Source: Agromyces cerinus subsp. cerinus (lineage in GTDB: Bacteria; Actinomycetota; Actinomycetes; Actinomycetales; Microbacteriaceae). From it: DNA of 64,000 bases. Below the pieces are notes generated by a model. It had not been told where the DNA came from and searched no databases. It saw nothing but the letters and a program-made list of their open reading frames with translations. The position numbers were made by a program, and so were the translations under genes. The stretch covers positions 310,001 through 374,000 of the forward strand of contig NZ_FSRJ01000004.1 in NCBI RefSeq assembly GCF_900142065.1, given 5' to 3'. Positions 25,647-34,880 of the stretch are shown here, piece by piece (the stretch's first letter is position 1; every line of letters begins with the position of its first letter).

Positions 25647-26488
25647 GCGTTCTCCTGTCGAAGCCGTACGTGGTCTGGGATCGTGACGGCACCGGTCTCC
25701 ACGAGCTCGACGCTCGGGATCTCGGGGCCGATGAGGCGGTGGGCGAGGTCGAGGAACGCGCTCGTGGAGTGGCCGGTGGCCTCGTAGCGGTAGCTCGGCG
25801 GGGTCGCGGCGCGGCGCTCGGTGCCGGTGCCGACGAGCACTCGGTAGACGTCGTTCGCCGTCTCGACGTCGCTCGAGACGAGCGAGACCTCCTCGCCCAT
25901 GACGTAGGAGATCGCGCCCTTCAGGAACGGGTAGTGCGTGCAGCCGAGCACGAGGGTGTCGATGCGGGCCCGCTTCAGCGGCGCGAGGTACTCCTCGGTG
26001 ATCGCGAGCAGCTCGTCGCCGGTCGTCACGCCCGCCTCGACGAACTCGACGAACCTCGGGCAGGCACGGGAGAAGAGCTCGAGGTGCGGCGCCGCGGCGA
26101 ACGCGTCGTCGTAGGCCCGCGAGCCGATCGTGCCCGCAGTGCCGATGACGCCCACCCGACCGGTCTTCGTGGCCGCGACGGCGCGGCGCACCGCCGGCTG
26201 GATCACTTCGACGACCGGCACGTCGTAGCGCTCGCGGGCGTCGCGCAGCATCGCGGCGGAGGCCGTGTTGCAGGCGATCACGAGCATCTTGACGCCCTGC
26301 GCCACGAGGTCGTCGAGCACGGCGAGGGCGTAGCCGCGCACGTCGGCGATCTTCTTCGGCCCGTAGGGCGAGTGCTCGAGGTCGCCGATGTAGAGGATCG
26401 ATTCGTTGGGCAGCTGGTCTTTCACGGCCCGGGCGACGGTGAGCCCGCCGACCCCGGAGTCGAAGATCCCGATCGGTGCATCCGTCAC
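25643..26488 (-). CDS. murI: Glutamate racemase
   Basis: A 281-aa cofactor-independent racemase making D-glutamate for peptidoglycan. [13 protein letters not shown] opens the protein, the first catalytic Cys is in VIACNTASA and the second in [11 protein letters not shown]. The frame is open further upstream, but GTG 26488 gives the usual N-terminus ([12 protein letters not shown]) and lies 8 nt after a TACGCT -10 box. The gene is divergent from the nicotinate phosphoribosyltransferase gene with a 55-bp gap carrying both promoters. Confidence 0.93.
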   Translation of the reverse strand: MTDAPIGIFDSGVGGLTVARAVKDQLPNESILYIGDLEHSPYGPKKIADVRGYALAVLDDLVAQGVKMLVIACNTASAAMLRDARERYDVPVVEVIQPAVRRAVAATKTGRVGVIGTAGTIGSRAYDDAFAAAPHLELFSRACPRFVEFVEAGVTTGDELLAITEEYLAPLKRARIDTLVLGCTHYPFLKGAISYVMGEEVSLVSSDVETANDVYRVLVGTGTERRAATPPSYRYEATGHSTSAFLDLAHRLIGPEIPSVELVETGAVTIPDHVRLRQENA

Positions 26489-26543
26489 GACATGCAAGCG
26501 TAGCGCTCCCCGCTGAACGCGCCCTCCTCGATAGGCTGTGCGG

Positions 26544-27863
26544 GTGACCGGCTCCGCAGCGCTCTTCACCGACCGATACGAACTGACGATGGTCGATGCC
26601 GCGTTGCTCGACGGCACCGCCCATCGCGAGAGCCTGTTCGAGGCCTTCGCGAGACGCCTGCCCGATGGGCGACGGTACGGCATCGTCGCGGGCACCGGCC
26701 GCCTGCTCGAGCTGATCCAGCGGTTCCGCTTCGACGAGGCGGAGCTCGAGTGGCTGCGCGAGCACGAGGTCGTGCGGCCCGCCACCCTCGACTGGCTCGC
26801 CGACTACCGGTTCACGGGCGACATCTGGGGCTATCGCGAGGGCGAGGCGTACTTCCCGGGCTCGCCGCTGCTCACGATCCAGGCGACGTTCGCCGAGGCC
26901 GTGATGCTCGAGACCGTGGTGCTCTCGACCCTCAACTACGACTCCTCGGTCGCGAGCGCCGCCGCCCGCATGGTGTCGGTCGCCCTCGGTCGCCCGATCG
27001 CCGAGATGGGCTCCCGGCGCACGAGCGAGCGTGCGGCCGTCGCCGCGGCGCGTGCGGCGTACATCGCCGGCTTCGACGCCACCTCGAACCTCGAGGCCGG
27101 GCGCACCTGGGGCATCCCCACCATGGGCACGGCCGCGCACGCCTTCACGCTGCTCCACGACACCGAGGAAGCGGCATTCCGCGCCCAGGTCGAGGCGTTC
27201 GGCCCGAAGACGACACTGCTCGTCGACACCTACGACATCACGAAGGGCGTCGAGCTCGCCGTGAAGGTCGCCGGCCCCGAGCTCGGCGCCGTTCGCATCG
27301 ACTCGGGCGACCTGCCGACCGTCGTCGCCGCCGTGCGCGAGCAGCTCGACACCCTCGGCGCCGTCGACACCCGCATCACCGTCACGAGCGACCTCGACGA
27401 GTTCACGATCGCCGGCCTCTCTGGCGCGCCGGTCGACGCCTACGGCGTCGGCACCGCCGTCGTGACCGGCTCGGGCTTCCCGGCCGCCGGCATGGTGTTC
27501 AAGCTCGTCGCACGCCGTGACGACGCCGGCGACTGGGTGTCGGTCGCGAAGGCGTCGACGCAGAAGGCGAGCGTCGGCGGCCGCAAGAACGCCGCACGGC
27601 GCCTCGATTCGACCCGTACCGCCCGCGAAGAGCTCGTCTTCGTCGGAGACGGCCCCGACGGCGAGGCCGAGTACGAGGCCGACAGCCAGTTGCGCCCGCT
27701 CATGGTGCAGCTGATGACCGACGGCGAAGCCGACCCGGCGTTCCTCGGCGCGGCCGGCACCGAGGCAGCACGAGCCCACCGCTCCACGGTCATGCAGGAA
27801 CTGCCGGTGGAGGCGTTCCGGCTGGGCCGCGGCGAACCGGTGATCTCGACGACGTACCGCTGA
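26544..27863 (+). CDS. pncB: Nicotinate phosphoribosyltransferase
   Basis: A 439-aa NAD-salvage enzyme making nicotinate mononucleotide from nicotinate and PRPP with [22 protein letters not shown] opens the protein, [13 protein letters not shown] and the [17 protein letters not shown] region (phosphorylated His) are central, and [13 protein letters not shown] plus the [13 protein letters not shown] phosphate site follow. GTG 26544 is exactly 6 nt after TAGGCT. The GTG at 26538 would overlap the promoter. Confidence 0.92.
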   Translation: MTGSAALFTDRYELTMVDAALLDGTAHRESLFEAFARRLPDGRRYGIVAGTGRLLELIQRFRFDEAELEWLREHEVVRPATLDWLADYRFTGDIWGYREGEAYFPGSPLLTIQATFAEAVMLETVVLSTLNYDSSVASAAARMVSVALGRPIAEMGSRRTSERAAVAAARAAYIAGFDATSNLEAGRTWGIPTMGTAAHAFTLLHDTEEAAFRAQVEAFGPKTTLLVDTYDITKGVELAVKVAGPELGAVRIDSGDLPTVVAAVREQLDTLGAVDTRITVTSDLDEFTIAGLSGAPVDAYGVGTAVVTGSGFPAAGMVFKLVARRDDAGDWVSVAKASTQKASVGGRKNAARRLDSTRTAREELVFVGDGPDGEAEYEADSQLRPLMVQLMTDGEADPAFLGAAGTEAARAHRSTVMQELPVEAFRLGRGEPVISTTYR

Positions 27864-27869
27864 GGGCGG

Positions 27870-28157
27870 CTACTCCGCCTTCATCTTCTCGTAGATCGCC
27901 TTGCAGGTCGGGCAGACGGGGAACTTCTCGGGGTCGCGCCCCGGGGTCCACTTCTTGCCGCACAGCGCCTTCACGGGCTTGCCGGTGAGGGCCGACTGCA
28001 GGATCTTGTCTTTCTGCACGTAGTGCGAGAAGCGCTCGTGGTCGCCGGGCTCGATGGCCTCTTCGTTCAGGAGCTTCTCGAGCTCGCGGTCGAGAACGTC
28101 GGTACCGCCGCCTGGGGAACCGGGGTCGGCGATGCTCGCGCGCACGGAGGAGATCAT
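27870..28157 (-). CDS. DUF3039-family small protein
   Basis: A 95-aa actinobacterial protein of the DUF3039 type. After a Gly/Pro-rich start come VLDRELEKLLNEEAIEPGDHERFSHYV and a C-terminal segment with one Cys followed by a C-x2-C pair (ALCGKKWTPGR...CPTCKAIYEKM) that probably binds zinc. The function is unknown. ATG 28157 lies 7 nt after TAGAAT, so it is probably leaderless. The gene is convergent with pncB, 6 bp away. Confidence 0.85.
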   Translation of the reverse strand: MISSVRASIADPGSPGGGTDVLDRELEKLLNEEAIEPGDHERFSHYVQKDKILQSALTGKPVKALCGKKWTPGRDPEKFPVCPTCKAIYEKMKAE

Positions 28158-28167
28158 GCGATCGATT

Positions 28168-29742
28168 CTACGCGCGGATCGCGGCACCGAGGATCTCGGG
28201 CCCGCGGCGGTCGAACACCCGGCCGCCCGCCATCACGCCGATCGCGAGCACGGCGAGGCCGAGGGCGACCCCCGAGGCGAGGGATGCCGCGTGCCACGCC
28301 GGGTCTTCGAAGATGCCGAGCGCCGCGAACGTCACCGCGGGCAGTGCGACGAGCAGCGAACCGAGCATCGTGATCGACTGCACGAGCGCCGTGATCGTTC
28401 CGGTGGCCTGCGGCTGCTGGAACGGGCTGTCGCCGGGCTTGACCGCCGGGTAGGGGAACCGTGCCGACGTGATCGACCCGACGCCGAGGCCTCCGAGGAG
28501 GAGCGCCGTGCTCACGCCGAGCAGGGATGGCAGCAGCCGCCAGTCGTTCAGCACGAAGACCGTGACCGCGCTGCCGAGGCCGATGACGAGCACGCCCGCG
28601 ATCAGCACGGGCACGAGGCGGCCGATGCGGTCGGAGATCCCGCGCACCCCGGAGACCACGTGCAGCCAGATGGCCGTCGAGTCGTAGGCGGTGTCGTTGT
28701 GCAGGCTCCAGCCGAGGAACAGGCACATGAGGGGCACCGGGATGAGCCAGAGGTACTCGGTCGGCACGCCGGCGAGGCTGAGGGGCACCATGACGATGAC
28801 CGGCACGATCGGCACCATGATGAGCGAGACCCAGTAGCGGGCGTCGCGGAACCAGTAGGTGAAGCTGCGCGCGGCGACGGCACCGGCGGCGCCCTGCGGC
28901 AGCCGGTCGAACCAGCCGAGTCCGCGGTAGCTCTTGGCGGACGCCTCGCGGCCAGGTGTCACGAGCATCTTGGCCACGAGGGCCTGCCAGCCGAACCAGA
29001 TGAGCACGAGCGTCGCGCCGGCGATGAGCAGCTTCACGATCGCGGCGCCCCACTGACCGGCGGCGGCGTCGCCGGGCACGGCGAAGACCGCGCCGAACGG
29101 GGTCCACGAGAGCACGGCGGCGATCGACTCCATGACCGAGACGCCCGAGTTCTCCCAGTCGACCGAGACGAGCACGACGATGATCGGCGACGCCATGACG
29201 ATCAGGAGCAGGCCGAGCACGCCGCTGAGCTCGCGCGCCCGCCGGGTGGCGAGCAGCAGCGAGGCGAAGCCGGTCGAGACTCGGGCGAGCAGCAGGCAGG
29301 TTGCGAAGGCGATCGCCGCGGCGATGATCGCCAGCAGGGTCTCGCCGACGCCGCGCGACCACGTGACGACGGTGCCGAGCAGCACGAGCGCGAGCACGAG
29401 GGCGGGCACGCCGACGACGGCGGCGACGGCGAGCCCGATCGCGAGCGAGCGGTCGGGCAGTCCGAAGAGCGCGAAGCGCCGCGGGTCCATCGTGTCGTCG
29501 ACGCCGAAGATCAGCGGAACGACGATGAATCCGAGCACGGTGAGCGACCCTGCGACGACGAATGCGCTGCGGATGATCTCGACGTCATCGCTGAAGCGCA
29601 GCCCCACGAGCCCCGCGAACAGCAGTGCGGCAAGTCCCAGCCCGTAGATCAGCCCGATGACGATGCCGACGACCTGCCAGGTGCTGCGCCGGAAGATGTT
29701 GCCGAGCAGTCGCAGTTTCAGTCGGAGAAACTGTGCAACCAT
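28168..29742 (-). CDS. Large ABC-exporter-type membrane protein
   Basis: A 524-aa protein with about 12 membrane spans (for example about 20-50, 64-82 and 103-126 in the first half) and no soluble domain. The start MVAQFLRLKLRLLGNIFRRS, with a basic amphipathic helix, is usual for actinobacterial ABC-2-like exporter permeases. It overlaps the end of the ABC ATPase gene by 25 bp, so both are coupled and should form one exporter. The substrate is unknown. The protein starts at ATG 29742, well inside a longer open frame. Confidence 0.72.
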   Translation of the reverse strand: MVAQFLRLKLRLLGNIFRRSTWQVVGIVIGLIYGLGLAALLFAGLVGLRFSDDVEIIRSAFVVAGSLTVLGFIVVPLIFGVDDTMDPRRFALFGLPDRSLAIGLAVAAVVGVPALVLALVLLGTVVTWSRGVGETLLAIIAAAIAFATCLLLARVSTGFASLLLATRRARELSGVLGLLLIVMASPIIVVLVSVDWENSGVSVMESIAAVLSWTPFGAVFAVPGDAAAGQWGAAIVKLLIAGATLVLIWFGWQALVAKMLVTPGREASAKSYRGLGWFDRLPQGAAGAVAARSFTYWFRDARYWVSLIMVPIVPVIVMVPLSLAGVPTEYLWLIPVPLMCLFLGWSLHNDTAYDSTAIWLHVVSGVRGISDRIGRLVPVLIAGVLVIGLGSAVTVFVLNDWRLLPSLLGVSTALLLGGLGVGSITSARFPYPAVKPGDSPFQQPQATGTITALVQSITMLGSLLVALPAVTFAALGIFEDPAWHAASLASGVALGLAVLAIGVMAGGRVFDRRGPEILGAAIRA

Positions 29743-31577
29743 TCCATGCCTTCCGCAGCCTTGCGTCCGCCGGCGAGCTCGACGAATCGGTCTTCGAGGG
29801 TCTGGCCGGCACGCACCTCGTCGAGCGTGCCCGCTGCGAGCACGCGCCCGGCCACGACGATCGCCGCCGAGTCGCAGACGCGCTCGATGAGGTCCATGCC
29901 GTGGCTCGAGAGCACGACCGTGCCGCCGCCCGCGACGTAGCGCTCGAGGATCTCGGTGAGGTTCGCGGCGGAGACGGGGTCGACGGACTCGAACGGCTCG
30001 TCGAGCACGAGGAGCCGCGGCGAGTGGATCATGGCGCACGCGAGCGCGATCTTCTTCGTCATGCCCGCGGAGTAGTCGGCGACGAGGCGGTCGACGGCGT
30101 CGTCGAGGCCGAACGCCGCGATCAGATCGGCGCTGCGCTCGCGCACCGTGCGACTGTCGAGGCCGCGGAGCTCGCCCGAGTAGTAGAGCAGCTGCGCGCC
30201 GGTCAACCGGTCGAAGAGCCGCAACCGGTCGGGCAGCACGCCGGTGGCGCGCTTGGCCGCCTGCGGTTGCGCCCAGGCGTCGATGTCGTGGATGCGAACG
30301 GTGCCCGCATCGGGGCGGAGGAGACCGGTGACCATCGAGAGCGTCGTCGTCTTGCCTGCGCCGTTCGGACCGACGATGCCGAAGAACGAGCCGGCGCGCA
30401 CGTCGAGGCTGATGCCGTCGACGGCGGTGTTCTCGCCGAACTTCTTCACGAGTCCCTCGATCGCGAGCACCTTCGGCGCGGAGGCCGGCGGTGCCGTGCG
30501 CGCTGGGCGCAGCGAACGCTTCTTGCGGGCAGCGGACTTCTTGACGGGCTGGATCACGGCAACGGCCTGGGCCGCGCTGCCGGATGCCGTGGTTCCGCTC
30601 GCCTCGGCGACGACCGGCGGGGCCTCGACCGGCGTCTCGGCGACGACCGGCGGGGCCTCGACCGGCGCCTCGGCGACGACCGGCGCTTCAGGGACGACCG
30701 GCGCCTCGTCCGCGACCGGCTTCTCAGCGACGGCCGGCTTCTCAGCGACGGCCGGCGTCTCAGCGACGGCTGGCTTCTCAGCGACGACGGATGCCTCGGC
30801 GGCACCGGCGGCCGCCATCGTGACTGCCGCGGCTGCGGCGGCGGGGCGTCTCGGCGCGCGTTCGACGGTCTCCTCGTCGATCTCGGAGCGGATCGCGGGG
30901 GTCTCGGGCACCATGGGCGGCTCGGACACCGTCGCGGCGGCGGTGTCGGGAGACTTGCGGGTGGGCCGCTCGGCCGCGGTGGTCTCGGTGGTGAGCGCCG
31001 CAGCGACCTGCTGGCGTCGCCGCGACGCCGCCGTGGCGACCGCCTCGCTGCGACGGCTCGCGCCGCCCGACGTGGTGTCGGCCGCGGATGCGCGCGGCGT
31101 CCTCGTGGTCTTCGCCGCCTCACCGCGGGTCGCGGCGGCCTTGGCCGAGGCTGTGCGCGATGCCGCCGTCCGCTTGGAGGCCGACCCGCTCTCGGTCGGC
31201 GAGGCCGTTTCGGACTCGGCGGAGTCCGCCGCCTGCTTCTTCGCAGCCGCCGTCTTCGCCGCCGTCGTCTTCGCAGCGGCCGTCTTCGCCGCCGTGGTCT
31301 TCGCGGCCGTCGTCTTCGCGGCCGTGGTCTTCGCCGCCGTCGTCTTCGCGGCCGTCGTCTTCGCGGCCGTCGTCTTCGCGGCCGTCGTCTTGGCAGCCGT
31401 CGTCTTCGCGGCGGTCGACTTCGTCGCCCCAGACGTCGTCTTCGGGGCGGTCGAGCGCGCTGGGCGCTTCGTCGTCGCCGCCGAACGCGCCGGCTGGGAC
31501 TGCGTCGCTTCGGTCGCCCCCGCGCCGGTGCCTTCGGCAGTTTCGTCGTCGTGTTCGGAGCGCGAAACGGAAGTCAC
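29718..31577 (-). CDS. ABC exporter ATPase with a long Lys/Ala-repeat N-terminal arm
   Basis: A 619-aa protein in which only the last 255 residues are a normal ABC ATPase: Walker A GPNGAGKTTT near 403, signature DYSAGMTKK near 500, Walker B LLVLDEPFESVDP. The first 365 residues are low complexity. Residues 54-113 are twelve pentads of TTAAK type. Arg/Ser/Ala-rich sequence follows, and then about 265-340 is an acidic Pro-Val repeat (PAVAEKP, APVVAE, VEAPPVVAE). The arm resembles the nucleoid-binding tails of actinobacterial HU/histone-like proteins. GTG 31577 is exactly 6 nt after TAGGTT. The permease overlaps its end. Confidence 0.8.
   Translation of the reverse strand: MTSVSRSEHDDETAEGTGAGATEATQSQPARSAATTKRPARSTAPKTTSGATKSTAAKTTAAKTTAAKTTAAKTTAAKTTAAKTTAAKTTAAKTTAAKTAAAKTTAAKTAAAKKQAADSAESETASPTESGSASKRTAASRTASAKAAATRGEAAKTTRTPRASAADTTSGGASRRSEAVATAASRRRQQVAAALTTETTAAERPTRKSPDTAAATVSEPPMVPETPAIRSEIDEETVERAPRRPAAAAAAVTMAAAGAAEASVVAEKPAVAETPAVAEKPAVAEKPVADEAPVVPEAPVVAEAPVEAPPVVAETPVEAPPVVAEASGTTASGSAAQAVAVIQPVKKSAARKKRSLRPARTAPPASAPKVLAIEGLVKKFGENTAVDGISLDVRAGSFFGIVGPNGAGKTTTLSMVTGLLRPDAGTVRIHDIDAWAQPQAAKRATGVLPDRLRLFDRLTGAQLLYYSGELRGLDSRTVRERSADLIAAFGLDDAVDRLVADYSAGMTKKIALACAMIHSPRLLVLDEPFESVDPVSAANLTEILERYVAGGGTVVLSSHGMDLIERVCDSAAIVVAGRVLAAGTLDEVRAGQTLEDRFVELAGGRKAAEGMEWLHSFSD
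31239..31418. repeat. 15-bp in-frame tandem repeat encoding TTAAK pentads
   Basis: Twelve 15-bp units (consensus gtcttcgcggccgtc on the plus strand) encode the Lys/Ala arm of the ABC ATPase. Third positions vary between units (gcggcc, gccgcc, gcagcc) while the protein stays constant, which argues for selection on the peptide rather than recent DNA duplication alone. Confidence 0.85.
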
Positions 31578-31835
31578 CCAGACAACCTATCAACCAGCGC
31601 CGCCGTTGGAAGGCTTGTCGCGCGGCGAATGCAAGAGGAGACTGGGTATCGGCTGAGCGTCGTATCACGATCCCACTACGACCTTGCCCCCCGGATGGTG
31701 GGCAGCGGGCACCCCCGTTATCCTGATTCACGGCATAACGGCGTGTCCATATGTGAACTTCCGGGTGAAATCCGGGCGAACCCTCGGCGACGAGGGCGGG
31801 CGCTCGGGGGCATCCGACCCACCGAAGGAGATGCA
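31578..31835. promoter_or_regulatory. Divergent promoter region, ABC ATPase / nucleotidyltransferase
   Basis: A 258-bp gap. On the minus strand, TAGGTT (31589-31584) sits 6 nt before the ATPase GTG. On the plus strand, TATCCT (31719-31724) would give the nucleotidyltransferase a leader of about 105 nt, containing the short direct repeat tccgggtgaaatccgggcgaa near 31760-31780. I see no further gene in it. Confidence 0.45.
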
Positions 31836-32525
31836 GTGACCCAGATCGTGATTCTCGCGGCCGGCATGGGGAGCCGGCTCGGGCGATCCCTCCCCAAGCC
31901 CCTCACCGAGCTCAGCGACGGCCGCACCATCATGCGCCAGCAGTTCGACAACATCGAGCACGCGTTCGGCGGCAACGCCAACGTGACGATCGTCGTCGGC
32001 TACAAGCTCGAGCACATCATCGAGGCGTTCCCGCAGGCGTCGTTCGTCTACAACGAGGAGTACGACCAGACGAACACCTCGAAGAGCCTCATGCGCGCCC
32101 TCTCGGCGTCGCAGCCCGGCGGCGTGCTGTGGATGAACGGCGACGTCGTCTTCGACCCGAGCATCCTCGACCGCGCGCTGCCCTACATCGCGCGCGACCA
32201 GTCCTTCGTCACGGTCAACACCTCGAAGGTGTCCGACGAAGAGGTGAAGTACACGACGAGCGCCGAGGGCTACATCAAGGAGCTCTCCAAGACCGTCAGG
32301 GGCGGACTCGGCGAGGCCGTCGGCATCAACTACATCTCGAGCCGCGACAAGGCGACGTTCCTCGCGCAGCTGCAGCGCGTGGGCGACCAGGACTACTTCG
32401 AGCGCGGCCTCGAGCTCGCGATCGAGCAGAACGGCATCCTCGTCGAACCGATGGACATCTCCGACCTCTACGCGGTCGAGATCGACTTCGCCGAAGACCT
32501 GGAGCGCGCCAACCACTTCGTGTGA
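31836..32525 (+). CDS. Sugar/alcohol-phosphate nucleotidyltransferase (LicC-like)
   Basis: A 229-aa single-domain NTP transferase. ILAAGMGSRLGRSLPKPL gives the nucleotide-binding loop with the catalytic Arg and Lys. VLWMNGDVVFDPSILDRAL holds the metal-binding Asp, and YAVEIDFAEDLERA the second. Length and pattern fit the LicC/inositol-1-phosphate cytidylyltransferase type, which activates a phospho-alcohol or sugar phosphate. The CDP-alcohol phosphotransferase, glycerophosphotransferase-like enzyme and TagGH-like exporter downstream suggest it supplies CDP-activated units for an envelope polymer. GTG is preceded by GAAGGAG at 5 nt. Confidence 0.75.
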   Translation: MTQIVILAAGMGSRLGRSLPKPLTELSDGRTIMRQQFDNIEHAFGGNANVTIVVGYKLEHIIEAFPQASFVYNEEYDQTNTSKSLMRALSASQPGGVLWMNGDVVFDPSILDRALPYIARDQSFVTVNTSKVSDEEVKYTTSAEGYIKELSKTVRGGLGEAVGINYISSRDKATFLAQLQRVGDQDYFERGLELAIEQNGILVEPMDISDLYAVEIDFAEDLERANHFV

Positions 32526-32553
32526 CCTGCACCACAGCAGCACGGCGCTGAAC

Positions 32554-32586
32554 AGAAGAGCGGATGCCTCAGGCATCCGCTCTTCT
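32554..32586. terminator. Bidirectional hairpin terminator
   Basis: A perfect 16-bp stem, AGAAGAGCGGATGCCT/AGGCATCCGCTCTTCT around a single C, lies between the convergent nucleotidyltransferase and S-component genes. A short tcttcttcg follows. The stem core is the same gcggatgcc word as in the terminator at 16655. Confidence 0.85.
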
Positions 32587-32634
32587 TCGTCTCCGGCCGC
32601 TCGGGCCGCGCCGACCCGGGCCGGCGTCTCGGGT

Positions 32635-33183
32635 TCAGCGCCCCGTCGTGAGGGTGCGCGCCACGCCCGCACGCGCCAGCGACGCGGCGATCACCCGGCC
32701 GAGCCAGGTGAACGCGATGGGGCTGAGCGCGAACATCGCGAGGTAGAGGACCCAGAACCACGGCGCGTAGTGCTCGGGTCCGAGGGCGATGAAGGTGCCC
32801 GCGGCGAGGATCAGACCGGATGCCCCTGCGGCGACGTAGTACAGCCACGGCGACCAGTTCTTGTATCGCGTGATGAAGAAGGGCAGCTCGAGCAGTGCGC
32901 CGACCAGGAGTCCGGTGCCGAGGAAGCGCAGGATCCAGTGCGGGGCGAACGCCGCACCGACGAGGCCGGCGATGAATCCGGTGAGGATGCCGACGCCCGG
33001 GCGCTTCAGCAGCGCGAGCGCCACGGCGCTCGGCAGGAAGTGCGAACCGATCGTGATGCCGTACAGCATCGGGGCGATGCCGGCGATGAGTCCGGCGGCG
33101 TAGCCCGCCCCGGCTGCGAACAGGCCGCCGCCCACGCCGATCGCGGCGCAGCTGAGGATCACGCGGGTGCTGGTGCGGTGCAC
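32635..33183 (-). CDS. ECF transporter S component-like membrane protein
   Basis: A 182-aa membrane protein with about six hydrophobic segments. The start, HRTSTRVILSCAAIGVGGGL, and LPSAVALALLKRPGVGILTG resemble YkoE/thiamine-type S components of energy-coupling factor transporters. The N-terminal AxxxA-like face that binds the T component is plausible but not certain. GTG 33183 is chosen because AAGGAG lies 5 nt before it. The frame remains open upstream without a better signal. The cognate A and T subunits are not in the window, so it would use a shared ECF module. The vitamin is not known. Confidence 0.65.
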   Translation of the reverse strand: MHRTSTRVILSCAAIGVGGGLFAAGAGYAAGLIAGIAPMLYGITIGSHFLPSAVALALLKRPGVGILTGFIAGLVGAAFAPHWILRFLGTGLLVGALLELPFFITRYKNWSPWLYYVAAGASGLILAAGTFIALGPEHYAPWFWVLYLAMFALSPIAFTWLGRVIAASLARAGVARTLTTGR

Positions 33184-33250
33184 GAGGCTCCTTCCGACTG
33201 GGCTCGGCACTTGCCACCCGTCGAGTACAAATCTACCCCGGTGCGCCATC

Positions 33251-33262
33251 TACGATGAGAGC
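33251..33262 (+). promoter_or_regulatory. -10 box and 6-nt spacer of a leaderless promoter
   Basis: TACGAT followed by gagagc leads directly to GTG 33263. The identical spacer gagagc separates TACGGT from the GTG of the aminotransferase gene at 43525. No clear -35 box is seen. Confidence 0.6.
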
Positions 33263-34078
33263 GTGATGAGCACGGTGTCGAGAGCATACGGTGATGCCCA
33301 TCCGCTGCAGCGGACGCCGTGGGCCAGATACCGTCATTCGCTCTGGCTCCTGACGACGCGCGACCTGAAGGTGCGCTACTCGACCTCTGCTCTCGGCTAC
33401 GTGTGGTCGGTGCTCGACCCGCTCGTGATGGCGGGCATCTACTGGTTCGTCTTCACCCAGGTCTTCGAGCGCCCGGTCGGCACCGATCCCTACATCGTCT
33501 TCCTCCTGTCGGCGCTGCTCCCGTGGATGTGGTTCAACGGATCGGTGTCGGACTCGACGCGCGCGTTCCTGAAGGACGCGAAGCTCGTGCGCTCGACGAT
33601 GATCCCGCGCACGATCTGGGTCAACCGCATCGTGCTGTCGAAGGGCATCGAGTTCCTGCTCGCACTGCCCGTGCTCGCGCTGTTCGTCGTGCTCTTCCAG
33701 GCGCCCGTGCACTGGGAGCTCGCGCTCTTCCCGCTCGCCATCGTGCTCCAGGCGATCCTCACGGCCGGCGTCGCCCTGATCGTCGCACCGCTCGTCGTCT
33801 TCTTCCGCGACCTCGAACGGGCGGTCAAGCTCGCGCTGCGCTTCCTGTTCTACGCCTCCCCCATCATCTACGGCGTCACCGACCTGCCCTCGCAATTGCA
33901 CTTCTGGGCGGCGTTCAATCCGCTGTCGGGCATCTTCGGCATCTACCGCGCCGGATTCTTCCCCGAGGAGCTCGACTGGTTCAACGTCGCGATCTCCGCC
34001 CTCATGTCGCTCGCGATCCTCGCGGTCGGACTGTGGGTGTTCCGCTCCTCCGAGCGCCAGGTGCTGAAGGAGATCTGA
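33263..34078 (+). CDS. Polysaccharide/teichoic-acid ABC exporter permease (TagG/Wzm type)
   Basis: A 271-aa ABC-2 permease with six membrane spans. The N-terminal LWLLTTRDLKVRYSTSALGY is the amphipathic gating helix, with the family R-D-L-x-x-R-Y motif. The later LRFLFYASPIIYGVTDLP and NPLSGIFGIYRAGFF are conserved in TagG/Wzm/RfbD. It should move a lipid-linked polymer across the membrane with the ATPase that follows (TGATG overlap). GTG 33263 is supported by the leaderless -10 box. ATG is the next codon. Confidence 0.86.
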   Translation: MMSTVSRAYGDAHPLQRTPWARYRHSLWLLTTRDLKVRYSTSALGYVWSVLDPLVMAGIYWFVFTQVFERPVGTDPYIVFLLSALLPWMWFNGSVSDSTRAFLKDAKLVRSTMIPRTIWVNRIVLSKGIEFLLALPVLALFVVLFQAPVHWELALFPLAIVLQAILTAGVALIVAPLVVFFRDLERAVKLALRFLFYASPIIYGVTDLPSQLHFWAAFNPLSGIFGIYRAGFFPEELDWFNVAISALMSLAILAVGLWVFRSSERQVLKEI

Positions 34079-34842
34079 TGACCGATGCCACGACCGCCGT
34101 CTCCTCGGCACCCTTCGCCATTCGCACCACCGGGCTCGGCATCCGCTTCCGCCGTAATCGCCGCGGTCGCCGCTCGTTCAAGGACCTGCTGGCCGGTCGC
34201 CGTCGCCGCACGCGTCCCGGCGAGTTCTGGGCGCTGCGAGACGTGTCGATCGAGGTGCGCCCCGGCGAGGCGATCGGCGTGGTCGGCCGCAACGGCCAGG
34301 GCAAGTCGACGCTGCTGAAACTCGTCGCGGGCGTCATGATCGCCGACGAGGGCACGGTCGAGATCACGGGCGGCGTCGCCCCGCTCATCGAGATCACCGG
34401 CGGCTTCGTCGACGACCTCACCGTTCGCGACAACGTCTACCTGACCGCCGGCCTGCACGGCATGACGAACGCGCAGATCGATGCGAAGTTCGACGAGATC
34501 ATCGAGTTCGCCGACATCGGCGACTTCCTCGACACGCCCTACAAGCACCTCTCGAGCGGCATGAAGGTGCGCATCGCCTTCGCGGTGATCTCGCAGCTCG
34601 AGGAGCCGATCATGCTCGTCGACGAGGTGCTCGCCGTGGGCGACAAGGCGTTCCGCGAGAAGTGCTACCGGCGCATCGACGAGTTGCTCGCCGGTGGCCG
34701 CACGCTGTTCTTCGTCTCGCACAACGAGCGGGACCTCCGCCGGTTCTGCACACGCGGGCTCTACCTCGACAAGGGGTCGCTCGTGCTCGACGGCCCGATC
34801 GACGCCGTGCTCGCCCGCTACAACGCCGAGCACGGCGCGTAG
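34078..34842 (+). CDS. Polysaccharide/teichoic-acid ABC exporter ATPase (TagH/Wzt type)
   Basis: A 254-aa ATPase. A basic N-terminal region (IRFRRNRRGRRSFKDLLAGR, about 22-41) is followed by Walker A GRNGQGKST (about 70-78), GGVAPLIEITGGFVDDLTVR, signature LSSGMKVRIAFA, Walker B IMLVDEVLAVGD and the H-loop SHNERDL. The 'G-G-F-D/V-x-D-L-T' loop is diagnostic of the O-antigen/teichoic acid subfamily. There is no C-terminal carbohydrate-binding domain, so export should not depend on a chain terminator (TagH-like without the long tail). Its start overlaps the permease stop by 1 nt. Confidence 0.87.
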   Translation: MTDATTAVSSAPFAIRTTGLGIRFRRNRRGRRSFKDLLAGRRRRTRPGEFWALRDVSIEVRPGEAIGVVGRNGQGKSTLLKLVAGVMIADEGTVEITGGVAPLIEITGGFVDDLTVRDNVYLTAGLHGMTNAQIDAKFDEIIEFADIGDFLDTPYKHLSSGMKVRIAFAVISQLEEPIMLVDEVLAVGDKAFREKCYRRIDELLAGGRTLFFVSHNERDLRRFCTRGLYLDKGSLVLDGPIDAVLARYNAEHGA

Positions 34843-34880
34843 CGCATTCGCACGGGTCGATCTCGTATGATCGACCCACC

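Noticed and set aside
30554-31726. Plus- and minus-strand frames overlapping the AAKTT arm
   Set aside because: These are alternative readings of the same 15-bp repeat. Only the minus-strand frame joins a real ABC domain and has a leaderless promoter at its start.
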